DNA from: FEN-1297 sp963710735
Lineage (GTDB): Bacteria; Bacteroidota; Ignavibacteria; Ignavibacteriales; Ignavibacteriaceae
Assembly (NCBI GenBank): GCA_963710735.1
Contig: CAVQBN010000004.1
Coordinates: forward strand, 1-64,000
Length of the DNA stretch: 64,000 bases
Direction: 5' to 3'
Of the stretch, positions 9,607-18,854 are shown one piece after another. The notes under the pieces were generated by a model that did no database searches, had not been told where the DNA came from, and was given only the letters and a program-made list of their open reading frames with translations. The position numbers and the translations under genes are program-made. The stretch's first letter is position 1. Every line of letters begins with the position of its first letter.

Positions 9607-9653
9607 GATTCCGGGTTTTCCGTAGGAATACCTTTGGTAAAGCCCGGAATGAC
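9607..9653. repeat. GATTCCGGG palindromic element (best copy)
   Basis: The outer arms ATTCCGGG (9608-9615) and CCCGGAAT (9643-9650) are perfectly complementary. Inner parts are partly complementary (TTTTCC/GGTAAA, AGG/CCT), so the whole element can fold into one hairpin. Copies or parts occur at 7763-7812 and 9330-9358. Confidence 0.6.
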
Positions 9654-9769
9654 ATTGTTGAGACAGCCTATAAATAATAAAACAGATAGACCAAACTAGT
9701 GCCTAATATAAAGAGACATAAACTCGGATAAAAAAAGTAAAGGGAATAGACAAAGAGAAAAATTCGATC

Positions 9770-10171
9770 CTAATTTTTCGATTCGGAAGATTTGAAGTTG
9801 TTTATTACTTTTTTAATGATCGTATTAAAATTACTATTAGTATTTGGTTTGATATTTCTATTTGCCAATTTTTCCAGATCTATTCCTTTCCCGACCTGCT
9901 TAACTTGCCTGGACGAATAAATGTTTTTCGCAAATTCTATTTTATCTGTGATAGAATTAAAGGATAGTGAAATGCTGTCCCCGCTGTCCCTGTGGATTAT
10001 TTTTAGGATATTGTCTTCGTCTATTTCTTCAATATCCCATTTGCTAGAAAATATTGCATAATTTACTGCGGCTTTCGGTAATGGGATTCCATAAAAAGGG
10101 TCTTCATAAATCTTATTTGAATATTGGCCAATTGATATCTCTTTTTGACATTTTTCTTCTTGCATTGACAT
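9770..10171 (-). CDS. Unrecognised 133-aa protein
   Basis: No family recognised. No signal peptide or membrane helix. The centre (SKWDIEEIDEDNILKIIHRDSGDSISL) looks like a small beta-rich domain; the C-terminal third is polar and asparagine/lysine rich. It is isolated, with 740 bases of repeat-rich DNA on one side and 560 on the other, so it is probably its own transcription unit. Confidence 0.55.
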   Translation of the reverse strand: MSMQEEKCQKEISIGQYSNKIYEDPFYGIPLPKAAVNYAIFSSKWDIEEIDEDNILKIIHRDSGDSISLSFNSITDKIEFAKNIYSSRQVKQVGKGIDLEKLANRNIKPNTNSNFNTIIKKVINNFKSSESKN

Positions 10172-10581
10172 AACTTCCTCACTTATTAAATCAAATTAAA
10201 AACTAATGCAGAGATACAATACTAATGCCAAAGGATTCGAAACTAAAGACAGAGATTTTAATAAAAATAAGGTCTATTTATGCAATAATATTTAAAATTA
10301 AAATTGTAATGTGTATGAAATTGGAACATGTTTTTATTTAGTATTAATTTATAATTCTGAATAAGTTTTACTTCGGTTTCTGCAGCTAGAAATACAATTC
10401 AAGAATAGGGATAGTTTATCCATAGAAAGGAAAGTTAAATTGTCTAATAGAATATTCCCAGCACTATAAATTAGTTGAAGTCAGCCAGCAGCACCGTTCC
10501 CTAATTTAAATTGTCAGGTTTAATTGAGAATCTCTATATTAAATCTAATATGAGGTTAAAAGAGTTCTTTCATCTGCCAAG

Positions 10582-10735
10582 CTGTCAATTAACAAAATTT
10601 TCGGATAGCCGGATTATTAGTTTTAAGAAGATAATCGCATTTTCTCTACTATGCTTTATCTTGTACTAATATTGTACATATCTTGTACTAATCTAGTACC
10701 CCTAAAAATTGAATGACAATTTGGCAAAGAATTAA
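10582..10735 (+). repeat. Copy B of the degenerate intergenic repeat, with two tandem GTAC palindromes
   Basis: It begins CTGTCAATTAAC and carries the same block order as copies A and C. It contains two related 15-mers 22 bp apart: GTACTAATATTGTAC (10663-10677) and the perfect palindrome GTACTAATCTAGTAC (10685-10699). The right end, CTAAAAATTGAATGACAATT then TGGCAAAGAATT, matches copy C and runs into the stop codon of the hyfI-like gene. It occupies the last third of the 560-base gap 10172-10731; the rest of that gap shows nothing recognisable. Confidence 0.55.
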
Positions 10736-11493
10736 TCTTTCCCAATAAATTTAAGTAAAGCATTTATAAAGGTTAGAGGATGAGGAGGGCATCCGGGAAC
10801 AAATAAATCGACTTTCACATCTTCATAAAATGTACGGTTAAGTTCTAAAGATTCCGCAAATATTCCCCCGCTAATTGCGCAAGTACCGAATGCAACAACA
10901 ATCTTCGGACTGTTGATACTTTTATAAGCATCCATTAATGCAGGCGCCATATTTTTTGAGATGGGCCCGGTAATTACAACACCATCCGCATGCCGCGGCG
11001 AAGGTACAAAATCAATACCGAATCTGCCCATATCGAAATTGACATTACTGCATGCGCCTAATTCCATTTCACAGCCGTTGCAACCTCCCGCGGATACCTG
11101 TCTAAGCTTTAACGATCTGCCGAATATTTTATGAATTTCCCTTTTCGATTTAACTGCATGCTCTTCAAATTCAGTAAAAATTGTTCCCGTCGAAATGTTT
11201 AATAAATTTATATCTGTGCTGCCCAGTTTATAATCGCTGGTAAATTTAATTGCGCCGTTTGTGCAGGCTTTTTCACACTCACCACAAAAAATACATTTAC
11301 CCAGATCAATAGAAAGCGGCTTTATTTTAATTGCATCCGTCGGGCACACTTCTTTACAGTCTGCACAATCATTTATGCACTTTGATTCATCTATTACGGG
11401 AAAGCCTTTATGGTTAGTCAGCAGCTTCGCATTCCTAATATCACGTATCGCCTGGTAACCGTGTTGCTTTCTAAGTTTTAATAAGTCAAACAT
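10732..11493 (-). CDS. hyfI: Ehr/hydrogenase-4-type small subunit with fused ferredoxin domain
   Basis: A fusion of a two-[4Fe-4S] ferredoxin (HyfH-like) and a NuoB/HyfI-type small subunit. Ferredoxin cysteines are 39, 43, 46, 50 and 67, 70, 73, 77. The NuoB-like part keeps the N2-type cluster ligands: GGCNGCE (near 137-143), GTCAISGG (near 204) and PGCPPHP (near 234). It would pass electrons between a soluble ferredoxin-like donor and the membrane complex. It is the last gene of the operon, 19 bases after the large subunit gene. The iron-sulfur route is intact although the large subunit has no nickel-iron site. Confidence 0.88.
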   Translation of the reverse strand: MFDLLKLRKQHGYQAIRDIRNAKLLTNHKGFPVIDESKCINDCADCKEVCPTDAIKIKPLSIDLGKCIFCGECEKACTNGAIKFTSDYKLGSTDINLLNISTGTIFTEFEEHAVKSKREIHKIFGRSLKLRQVSAGGCNGCEMELGACSNVNFDMGRFGIDFVPSPRHADGVVITGPISKNMAPALMDAYKSINSPKIVVAFGTCAISGGIFAESLELNRTFYEDVKVDLFVPGCPPHPLTFINALLKFIGKD

Positions 11494-11512
11494 ATTATGC
11501 CTAAACTATAAA

Positions 11513-13009
11513 TTATAAATCGAATCCGCTGTAAGATAAGTTGAAGCTTTTATTACATAACGGAAAATCGGAAATACCTTCATTTCTAACAGACATAGAC
11601 AATGCAAACCAATTGTGGAATGAGGGGTCCTTAATTTTTACCCGCTTAATTTTGCCGTCAGCATCCGTTATAATTACGTGAGCAATTTCTCCTCGCCAGC
11701 CTTCACCTAATGATACAACCATTCGTTCCGGTTCTAGTTGAAAATTGTTTTTCTTAATTTCGCCGTTGGAAAAATTATCAAGCTGCTCATTTATTATTTT
11801 AATTGACTGTTGAATTTCAATATAACGTATGTAAGCCCTGGCAAAAACATCACCGGAATTAAGCGTTAATTTGTGAACCGGAAAAAATTCATAACCGCCG
11901 AAGGGATGATCGGATCTTACATCTACCGGAATACCGCTGGCTCTTGCCGCCGGTCCAACCATACCTATTTCTTTAGCAGTTTCTTTTGAAACAACACCTG
12001 TCTTCTCAAATCTTTCCAGTACTGATGAAGACGAAAACAATACTTCAGCCGCAAGCGAGACTTCATCATTAAGCTTATTTATCGTCAAAATAATTTTACT
12101 TTTCAATTCATCCGGTATATCATAATTAACACCGCCGATCGTCATTAATCCCCGCCCGAATCTATTACCGCATACAGCCATGGTAGTATTTATTATTTTT
12201 GTACGCAGAGCTCCGAACACCGAGTTTCCCGTCAAATATCCCACATCATTTGAAAGCGCAGACAGATCGCCTAAATGAATTGCTATCCTTTCAAGTTCAA
12301 GAGCAATAGTCCTAATTAATTTTGCCCTCCGTGGTATTCCTATATTACCTAACGATTCAACCGCCCTTACAAATGTTCCTGCATGCCCGATTACCGTATC
12401 GCCGGCAATAGATTCAGAAAGCTTCTGCATATATATAGGATTAGTATTATGTCTTATAAACAATTCTTCAACGCCGCGGTGCTGAAAGCCGAGCTTTATT
12501 TCAAGATGATATATTTTTTCACCATGGCAGGAGAAGCGGAAATGCCCGGGTTCTATTACACCAGCATGAATAGGCCCGACTCCAACTTCATGAATGTCTT
12601 CGCCGCTCATACTAAAAAAATTATATTGCGGTTCTTCATTATTTATTCCGGGTATACCTTTTCTTAATGGTTTTAGCCATGGATGCCCTTCAGGTTTTAT
12701 CCCGAATTGCTCATAAAATTCTCGTTCGAATAAATGCGCTGAAGGAACCTCGGAAGTAATTGATTTATAAATCTCCCCGGGATTAAATCTTGAAGAAGAG
12801 ATAAAAAGCTTTGAGGTGTTATCATCAGCTATAACAGCATACAAGATAATTTTTTCGTTTTCCTTGCTGCCGAAAAATTGTACTAATCTTTTTCCGTTAT
12901 TAATTTCCGGGATTATACTATCTCTTAAATCTTCAATTTTTAATCGGGGTACGTCTTTTATCAAAACGGGTTGTAAATTTCTTGATTCAATCCAATTCAC
13001 TTTTAGCAC
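11513..13009 (-). CDS. hyfG: Ehr-type large subunit (NuoCD/HyfG-like) lacking NiFe ligands
   Basis: An N-terminal NuoC-like domain (to ~120, with HLFEREFYEQFGI) is fused to a NuoD/hydrogenase-large-subunit domain (GPIHAGVIEPGHFRF, LGFQHRGVEELF). Where NiFe hydrogenases have the first CxxC pair, this protein reads ESIAGD (about 197-203). The C-terminal end, FPLCNKSFNLSYSGFDL, has one cysteine and no CxxC. It therefore cannot hold a standard NiFe centre and fits the energy-converting-hydrogenase-related (Ehr) group described from Geobacter. The start is GTG; 13009 is listed, but GTG at 13000 has better spacing to the GAGG just upstream. Confidence 0.85.
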   Translation of the reverse strand: MLKVNWIESRNLQPVLIKDVPRLKIEDLRDSIIPEINNGKRLVQFFGSKENEKIILYAVIADDNTSKLFISSSRFNPGEIYKSITSEVPSAHLFEREFYEQFGIKPEGHPWLKPLRKGIPGINNEEPQYNFFSMSGEDIHEVGVGPIHAGVIEPGHFRFSCHGEKIYHLEIKLGFQHRGVEELFIRHNTNPIYMQKLSESIAGDTVIGHAGTFVRAVESLGNIGIPRRAKLIRTIALELERIAIHLGDLSALSNDVGYLTGNSVFGALRTKIINTTMAVCGNRFGRGLMTIGGVNYDIPDELKSKIILTINKLNDEVSLAAEVLFSSSSVLERFEKTGVVSKETAKEIGMVGPAARASGIPVDVRSDHPFGGYEFFPVHKLTLNSGDVFARAYIRYIEIQQSIKIINEQLDNFSNGEIKKNNFQLEPERMVVSLGEGWRGEIAHVIITDADGKIKRVKIKDPSFHNWFALSMSVRNEGISDFPLCNKSFNLSYSGFDL

Positions 13010-13013
13010 CTCG

Positions 13014-14450
13014 TTAATGAAAAAAGTTCGCTGCAGTATTTAGAAACGAAAACACCGGCTGTGTCATATTTATTCCGATTATTAAGAGTATAATAATTAA
13101 AACTAATTGAGGGGCGTATGCGTTAAAGCCTAATTTTTGATCTGCAATTTGACCTGATGAAATTTCTCCAAAGGACATTTTGAAAACAGCACCGCCCATG
13201 CCGAATGAAACTATAACTAGAAATAAAAAGAATGGTACTGCGAGCCAGCTCATTCCGCTGTACCACAATGCTTTTACTATAAGGAATTTACTTAAGAAAA
13301 TCGGAAATGGCGGCATGCCTGTTATTGCCAGCATGGACACCAGCCATAACCAGCCGGTTCTGGAATCTGTCTTTAATAATCCGGTTACTGATTCAATCTT
13401 TTTGCTTTTATGCAGGTGGAGAATATTTCCTGAGGTAAGAAATAATGATGTCTTAGAAAGTGAATGAGCAATAACGTGAAGCATTACAGCGAATGCAGCA
13501 AACTTACCAAGTGATATGCCTATAAATAATATTCCCATGTTTTCTATGGAAGAATAAGCAAGCATACGCTTATAATTTTTTAACCTCAGCATAAAAACTG
13601 CACTTATCATCAGAGATAGGAAACCGGTTAACATAAAAAGGAAATTCGAAAAGCTTTCCATGTGCGCTGAAATAAAAATTTCCTGCACCCGCATTAAGCC
13701 AAGCAGTGCAGTATTTAGCAGAGTTCCGGATAATAATGCTGATACAGGCGAAGGTGCTTCGGAATGTGCATCCGGCAGCCATGCATGTATAGGAGCTATG
13801 CCTATCTTAGTACCTAATCCAACAAAAATAAATGCAAATGAAACCTTTAGCCAGAAAGGATTTATTTCCTTTGCTTTATTATATAAATCAGTAAAGAAAA
13901 GTGAATTAATACTCCGGCTGCCGATTGAAAGCAGAATAATTCCGACAAATGCCAACGCGATGCCAATGGAACAGATGTAAATATATTTCCATGTTGCTTC
14001 GAGCGATGATTTTTTCTTTTCAAAATAAATAAGTAACGCACTGGTTAATGTTGTTGCTTCAACAAAGACCCACATCAAAGCAAGGTGGGTTGCCAAAATT
14101 ACACCGCTCATTGCGACTACAAATAAAAGTATTTCAATTGTATAAATCGCTTCCTGTTTGGCTGTAAGATTATGCGCTTTAAAATAAAATAAGCTGTAAA
14201 TAGATACTGCCGCTAATACCAGCGCCATAACCGCAAAAAAGTAAAGCCCCAGTGCATCAAATTGAAAGTATGCTATTAACCAATTTGGGAGTATATACCA
14301 TTCAAAATGAATCCATTTCGCAAATGCTACAAAAATGTATATTAAAGATGTTCCGAGAAGTGCAGTACGGTTTACAATTTTATTACTAGCAAGTAAACTT
14401 ATAATACCTAAAATTACCGGGATAAAAAGTACCAGGCTAATCATCATCAA
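13014..14450 (-). CDS. hyfF: Ehr complex antiporter-like membrane subunit (HyfF-like), 478 aa
   Basis: A multi-pass membrane protein of the NuoL/M/N / Mrp family. The first ~100 residues are hydrophobic helices; LMWVFVEATTLTSALLIYFEKKK carries the conserved glutamate, and KIGIAPIHAWLPDAHSEAPSPVSALLSG is the family signature with the conserved lysine and histidine region. It is expected to couple electron transfer to proton or sodium translocation. The start ATG overlaps the end of the hyfE-like gene by 4 bases, indicating translational coupling. Confidence 0.87.
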   Translation of the reverse strand: MMMISLVLFIPVILGIISLLASNKIVNRTALLGTSLIYIFVAFAKWIHFEWYILPNWLIAYFQFDALGLYFFAVMALVLAAVSIYSLFYFKAHNLTAKQEAIYTIEILLFVVAMSGVILATHLALMWVFVEATTLTSALLIYFEKKKSSLEATWKYIYICSIGIALAFVGIILLSIGSRSINSLFFTDLYNKAKEINPFWLKVSFAFIFVGLGTKIGIAPIHAWLPDAHSEAPSPVSALLSGTLLNTALLGLMRVQEIFISAHMESFSNFLFMLTGFLSLMISAVFMLRLKNYKRMLAYSSIENMGILFIGISLGKFAAFAVMLHVIAHSLSKTSLFLTSGNILHLHKSKKIESVTGLLKTDSRTGWLWLVSMLAITGMPPFPIFLSKFLIVKALWYSGMSWLAVPFFLFLVIVSFGMGGAVFKMSFGEISSGQIADQKLGFNAYAPQLVLIIILLIIGINMTQPVFSFLNTAANFFH

Positions 14451-15082
14451 TCCTTTAATTCTGTTAAGATATCAACATGGCTTCCGTCGTACATTTCCTG
14501 GATCTTATTGAAAAAGATTACGAATAAATAAATCCCCACGAACAGGTCCAGCAGTACTCCAATGTTTACAAGCATAGGCATTTCATTAGCCACGGATAAG
14601 GAAAGTAAAAATATTCCGTTTTCTAAAATCATGTAGCATAATATATGTGTAATTATCCTCTTACGATTGATAATCAAGAATAAGCTTGCTATTATTAAAA
14701 CAAGTGAGATTCCAAAATATAACGGTTTGATACCTGCATTAGTGCGTGCTGCCCAGAAAGCCGCAACAAATCCGAATAGGAATATTGCACTTGCAATAAG
14801 AATAGAATAAAACTGTGTAATATAAGGCTCAACCTCTCTGCCTATTTCATTTTTTCTGATTACCTTTAATAAAAAGTAAGGTATTACAATTGCCTTAACT
14901 ACTATAGTTTCTAAAATAAGGAAGCCTAGATTCAGCCAGGTTATTTCGTGTATATCGGTAATTACTAAAAGGAATAGAAATATTCCCTGCAGCGCTAAAG
15001 TTTTTACATAAGCTTCAATTCTGCTGGCTGCAAAAACGTAAAGGATGCTGGTTCCAAGTAGAATTATCAGAATGTTCGACAT
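14447..15082 (-). CDS. hyfE: Ehr complex membrane subunit (HyfE-like), 211 aa
   Basis: An almost entirely hydrophobic protein with about six membrane helices, of the size and position of hydrogenase-4 subunit E, which has a NuoK-like C-terminal half (ILCYMILENGIFLLSLSVANEMPML). It overlaps the hyfC-like gene by one base (TAATG) and the hyfF-like gene by four. The identification rests on operon position and the ENGIF-type helix. Confidence 0.82.
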   Translation of the reverse strand: MSNILIILLGTSILYVFAASRIEAYVKTLALQGIFLFLLVITDIHEITWLNLGFLILETIVVKAIVIPYFLLKVIRKNEIGREVEPYITQFYSILIASAIFLFGFVAAFWAARTNAGIKPLYFGISLVLIIASLFLIINRKRIITHILCYMILENGIFLLSLSVANEMPMLVNIGVLLDLFVGIYLFVIFFNKIQEMYDGSHVDILTELKD

Positions 15083-15996
15083 TAAAATCCTCCCCTTAAA
15101 AAGAAAATGATAACAGCAAAAGCTGTTAATGTCAAAGCCGTCATGATAAACACAAATTGCGGTATATGTGAAATCCTTGTCCTGGCAATTAACGATTCAA
15201 TTATTCCTATTGCAGCAAATACAATTACTAATACAGCAGCGAATAACAGAAATGCACTTGTAATTGATGTTGATAAAGATATTAATAAATTAGCAATGAG
15301 CATGGATAGGATAACCATTTTTAATGCTGCTGCATATAAGATATATGCTAAATCCGGCCCTGAATAATCAAGGATCATTACTTCATGAATCATTGTCAAT
15401 TCAAGATGCGTATTGGGATCATCAATAGGAATACGGCTTCCTTCAACTAAAACCATTATGAATAAAGAAATAACCAGTAATATTTTTACAAGCACGGAAT
15501 AACCGGTACTTATATTAAGCGAAGAAAATATTGTAGTAAAAGAAATTTGATTTGTCAGTAATGCTAGTGAACCGATGAATATAAAAAATGCGGTTTCAAC
15601 TATTGTGGAATATGTAGCTTCCCTGCTGGCTCCCATTCCTTCAAAGCTGCTTCCGGTATCTAATGAAGCTAAGATCATCATAAATTTAGAGAACGCCAGG
15701 ACATAAGCGAACAAAACAAAATCACCGGAGAAACTTATTAAAGATCCGAAATAAGGAACCGGTACCAAAGCTAAAGCAAAAACTACTGATGCAATATTTA
15801 TTGAAGGTGAAATCTTAAAAATAAAAGTAGTTGTACGGCTGATTACTTCTCCTTTATGTAAAAGTTTAAAGAAATCATTGTAAGGCTGAAAGACCGAAGC
15901 TCCTTTCCTGCCTGCCCAGACTGCTTTTACTTTATTAACAAGTCCAATAAAGAAGAAAGGAGAAATTAAAATTATTACATACGGTAATATTTTCAT
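15082..15996 (-). CDS. hyfC: Ehr complex NuoH/HyfC-like membrane subunit, 304 aa
   Basis: A membrane protein with eight or so helices. NuoH-family signatures: GRKGASVFQPYNDFFKLLHK in the first cytoplasmic loop and PIDDPNTHLELTMIHEVMILDYSGPD with the conserved acidic residues. In complex I and membrane hydrogenases this subunit anchors the peripheral arm next to the quinone or ion-coupling site. It starts 3 bases after the hyfB-like gene ends. Confidence 0.88.
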   Translation of the reverse strand: MKILPYVIILISPFFFIGLVNKVKAVWAGRKGASVFQPYNDFFKLLHKGEVISRTTTFIFKISPSINIASVVFALALVPVPYFGSLISFSGDFVLFAYVLAFSKFMMILASLDTGSSFEGMGASREATYSTIVETAFFIFIGSLALLTNQISFTTIFSSLNISTGYSVLVKILLVISLFIMVLVEGSRIPIDDPNTHLELTMIHEVMILDYSGPDLAYILYAAALKMVILSMLIANLLISLSTSITSAFLLFAAVLVIVFAAIGIIESLIARTRISHIPQFVFIMTALTLTAFAVIIFFLRGGF

Positions 15997-15999
15997 TAT

Positions 16000-17983
16000 T
16001 TATTTCACTCCTAAAATCCAAATCAGAAGAAATACCAGAAATACTAATCCGTAAATAATATATTGCTGCAGCTTTCCGCTTTGAACCCATGAGAACATTT
16101 CAAAAAATTTATTAATGTTTCTTATTAGGGGCTGAATAAAAAATCTTTCGGAGAAATCCTGCGCATGGCTTTCTAATGATGCTTCTTGCGGGAAAAGGAC
16201 AGGCTCTTTATTTAATTTAATTTTTTGGGGAACTAATTCAGCTACCAGATTAAGAAAAGGCTGAGTATAAGAGCTTCCCGTATACTGAAGCCTGCTGCTA
16301 CCTACTTGGTAACCGCAGTCCCATGTTTTGAATACTGCAACTTCTTTTTTCCTTAACAGCAATAGGCGTATTATATAAAAAACTAATACTATAGATCCGA
16401 AAATTATAACTGAACCTGACAATATTTTCAGAGTTATTTGTATTTGGCTTATTTCTTGAACCGGGTTTATAGGTAAAAATTGTTTTACGGCATTGCTTAA
16501 AAATGTAACTGCTAAATAAGGAAATAATCCGACGCATAATATTATTATTGTCAGCAAAACCATTGGGATTAAAAAAGGATAATCTTTTTTATCGGAAATT
16601 TTATTATAGGAGGAACGGGGCAAACCTAAAAAAGTAATGCCGTAAGCTTTTGTAAAACTTAATAATGCCATCGTTCCTATAAATGCTAGTCCTGATAAGC
16701 CGAGCACTGCAAAAATATTTAATGTAAGGTTATCTATAGAAAAGCTTTTTGCAATTCCCAGATATATTAAAAATTCACTTACGAAACCGCTTAATAAAGG
16801 CATTCCGCTTATCGCTAAGGCAGAAATTAAAAACAAAATTGAAGTTGCAGGCAATAATTTTCCCAATCCACCCAGCTTGTCTATATTCCTTGTGTGTGTT
16901 TTTGAGTATATAATTCCGGTTCCGTAAAATAGAACACTTTTAAAAGTAAAATGATTTATAACATGCATTAAGGCACCTAAAAATCCCAACATTGCGATTA
17001 AATTATTATTATAAACCAGGCCGAGCATCCCGAGCCCGATACCAATTCCGATAATCCCAATATTTTCTATGCTTGAATAAGCCAGTAACTTCTTTAAATC
17101 TTTTTGTGAGACCGCATTTACTATTCCTATAATTCCTGTTGCCAATGCCAGCCCGAACACTGCGTATGCTATTTTTGCATTAGGTATTCCACTAAGCAAA
17201 ATAATTCGCAGTATCCCGTAAATCCCGGTATTTATCATCACTCCCGACATTAGTGCTGATACTCCTGTCGGTGCAGCCGGATGAGCTCTTGGAAGCCAGG
17301 TATGCATTGGTACCAAGCCGGCTTTTGTTCCGAAGCCAATTAAGAAAAGTAGAAATAATAAAGCCGAGATGCTGTTTGAATTATTAAGTGCATCTTTAAA
17401 TGATATAAAATCGGCTGAACCGGAAGATGCCGATGCCCATGCAAATGCGGAAATTAAAAAGGCTGCTCCTATTTGCATTGCTGTAAAATAATATAAGGCA
17501 GCTTTTCTCACATCTTCTTTATCATTTTCAAAGCTTACCAGAAAGAAAGATGAAATGGACATAACTTCCCAGGCAATCATAAACAGTAAAGCGTTCTGTA
17601 CAATTACTACCATAAGCATTGATGCGGTCATCAATCCTAAAAAGAAATAATATCCTGATAATGCAGATTTATTACCGGAATACATTTTCATATAGCCGGT
17701 TGAATAAACAGCAGCTAACAAGGAACCGATTGAAATTATCAAAACAAAAACAGAGGCTAAAGAATCTAGTCTTAAAAATGATTTTCCAATAGGTTCTGAA
17801 AGAAATATAACCATCTCAGACTGTCCGCCTTGCAATAAAATGTGAAAAGCTAAAGGCAGGATTAATAACTGTGCAATTAGCGCAGTCAGCAAAAAGACTA
17901 TGCTTTTAGTTTTTTCTTTTAAAGAAAATCGCAGCAGTACCGCCTGCAAGGAATAAAAATATCCCCGCTAAGAAATCAACCAT
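16000..17983 (-). CDS. hyfB: Ehr complex antiporter-like membrane subunit (HyfB-like), frameshifted near start
   Basis: A NuoL/M-type multi-pass protein; signatures include AWEVMSISSFFLVSFENDK, GTKAGLVPMHTWLPRAHPAAPTGVSALMSG and, near the C-terminus, the HyfB-type KTWDCGYQVGSSRLQYTGSS. The open frame begins only at a weak TTG (17949). An ATG at 17983 overlaps the regulator's stop codon (TAATG) and encodes a normal first helix, MVDFLAGIFLFLAGGTAAIF. Removing one A from the A6 run at 17910-17915 joins it to the downstream frame (FKRKTKSIVFLL). I take 17983 as the true start, with a one-base insertion. Confidence 0.83.
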
Positions 17984-18669
17984 TAACTTTCATGCCTCAT
18001 CTTTTGCCAATCAGCTTCCTTAGCATAAACATATTTTAATATCTCTTCTTTTTCAGCCTTTCTTTCTAATAGGTCCAAAAACTTTTTATCACGGCTTAGG
18101 TAAGAAATTTTGGAAAGTACATCTAAATGCATTCTTGGGCTGGACGTTAATAAAATAAACATGGTATGAACCGGCTTTTTATCCAACGCACCAAATTCAA
18201 CCGGTTGAGATAAGTAGCAAATCGATATATTTGCATCATTCACATCTATTACAATGGGATTTCGCGGATGCGGAATTGATATTCCATTTCCTATTGCAGT
18301 GGGCATAAGTTCTTCACGCCTGATCAAAGCATCAAGAATTTCTTCCTTTGACAGCTTTCCGGGTGTATTAATTTTTCCCACTGCATCTTTTAAAATGTCT
18401 TTTACATATCCGGCTGTTTCTATATTAATTATCTCCCCTCTTTCAAGAAGTATTGAGAAGCTTTCGGGATTCTGTGTGTTCGATAAATTTATTAGCGAGG
18501 AGGAAAGTTCTATCCTATTACTTATTATCCATTCATTTATTTCCGCACGATTAAAACGGTACTGGTGATTTATTTTATAACACGGTATCTTTTTATCTTT
18601 TATCCATCGGTAAACAGTTTTTTCGCTTACCTGCAGAATATTAACTACGTCTTTTATCTTTAATTCCAT
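17983..18669 (-). CDS. Helix-turn-helix/EIIA-like regulator preceding the Ehr operon
   Basis: The N-terminal ~55 residues form a MerR/excisionase-type DNA-binding domain (VVNILQVSEKTVYRWIKDKKIPCYKINHQYRF). Residues ~85-225 form a PTS EIIA (fructose/mannitol-type) domain with the phosphorylatable histidine in GNGISIPHPRNP. No sugar permease or other PTS component is nearby. The stop codon overlaps the hyfB-like ATG, so it is the first gene of the Ehr operon. It may report cell energy or PTS state and regulate the operon; that is inference. ATG at 18669 is chosen over an upstream in-frame TTG at 18720, which has no ribosome-binding site. Confidence 0.8.
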   Translation of the reverse strand: MELKIKDVVNILQVSEKTVYRWIKDKKIPCYKINHQYRFNRAEINEWIISNRIELSSSLINLSNTQNPESFSILLERGEIINIETAGYVKDILKDAVGKINTPGKLSKEEILDALIRREELMPTAIGNGISIPHPRNPIVIDVNDANISICYLSQPVEFGALDKKPVHTMFILLTSSPRMHLDVLSKISYLSRDKKFLDLLERKAEKEEILKYVYAKEADWQKMRHES

Positions 18670-18854
18670 ATAATCTAGATTTTTCGATTCCAAAAATATT
18701 ACATTTCCATCAAAGTCCAAATATGGTATTCAATTTCCCTTAATGTCCTAAAATGTCGGTTTATTATTAAATTGCAAAGAATGATGTTTGGGAAATATAT
18801 AAGGCTATGTTTTTCTATATCTTATAACTGTATTCGGAATTGAAAACTATCGTT

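Noticed and set aside
11513..13009. Functional NiFe hydrogenase large subunit
   Set aside because: Neither CxxC pair is present; the first is replaced by ESIAGD and the C-terminus has a single cysteine.
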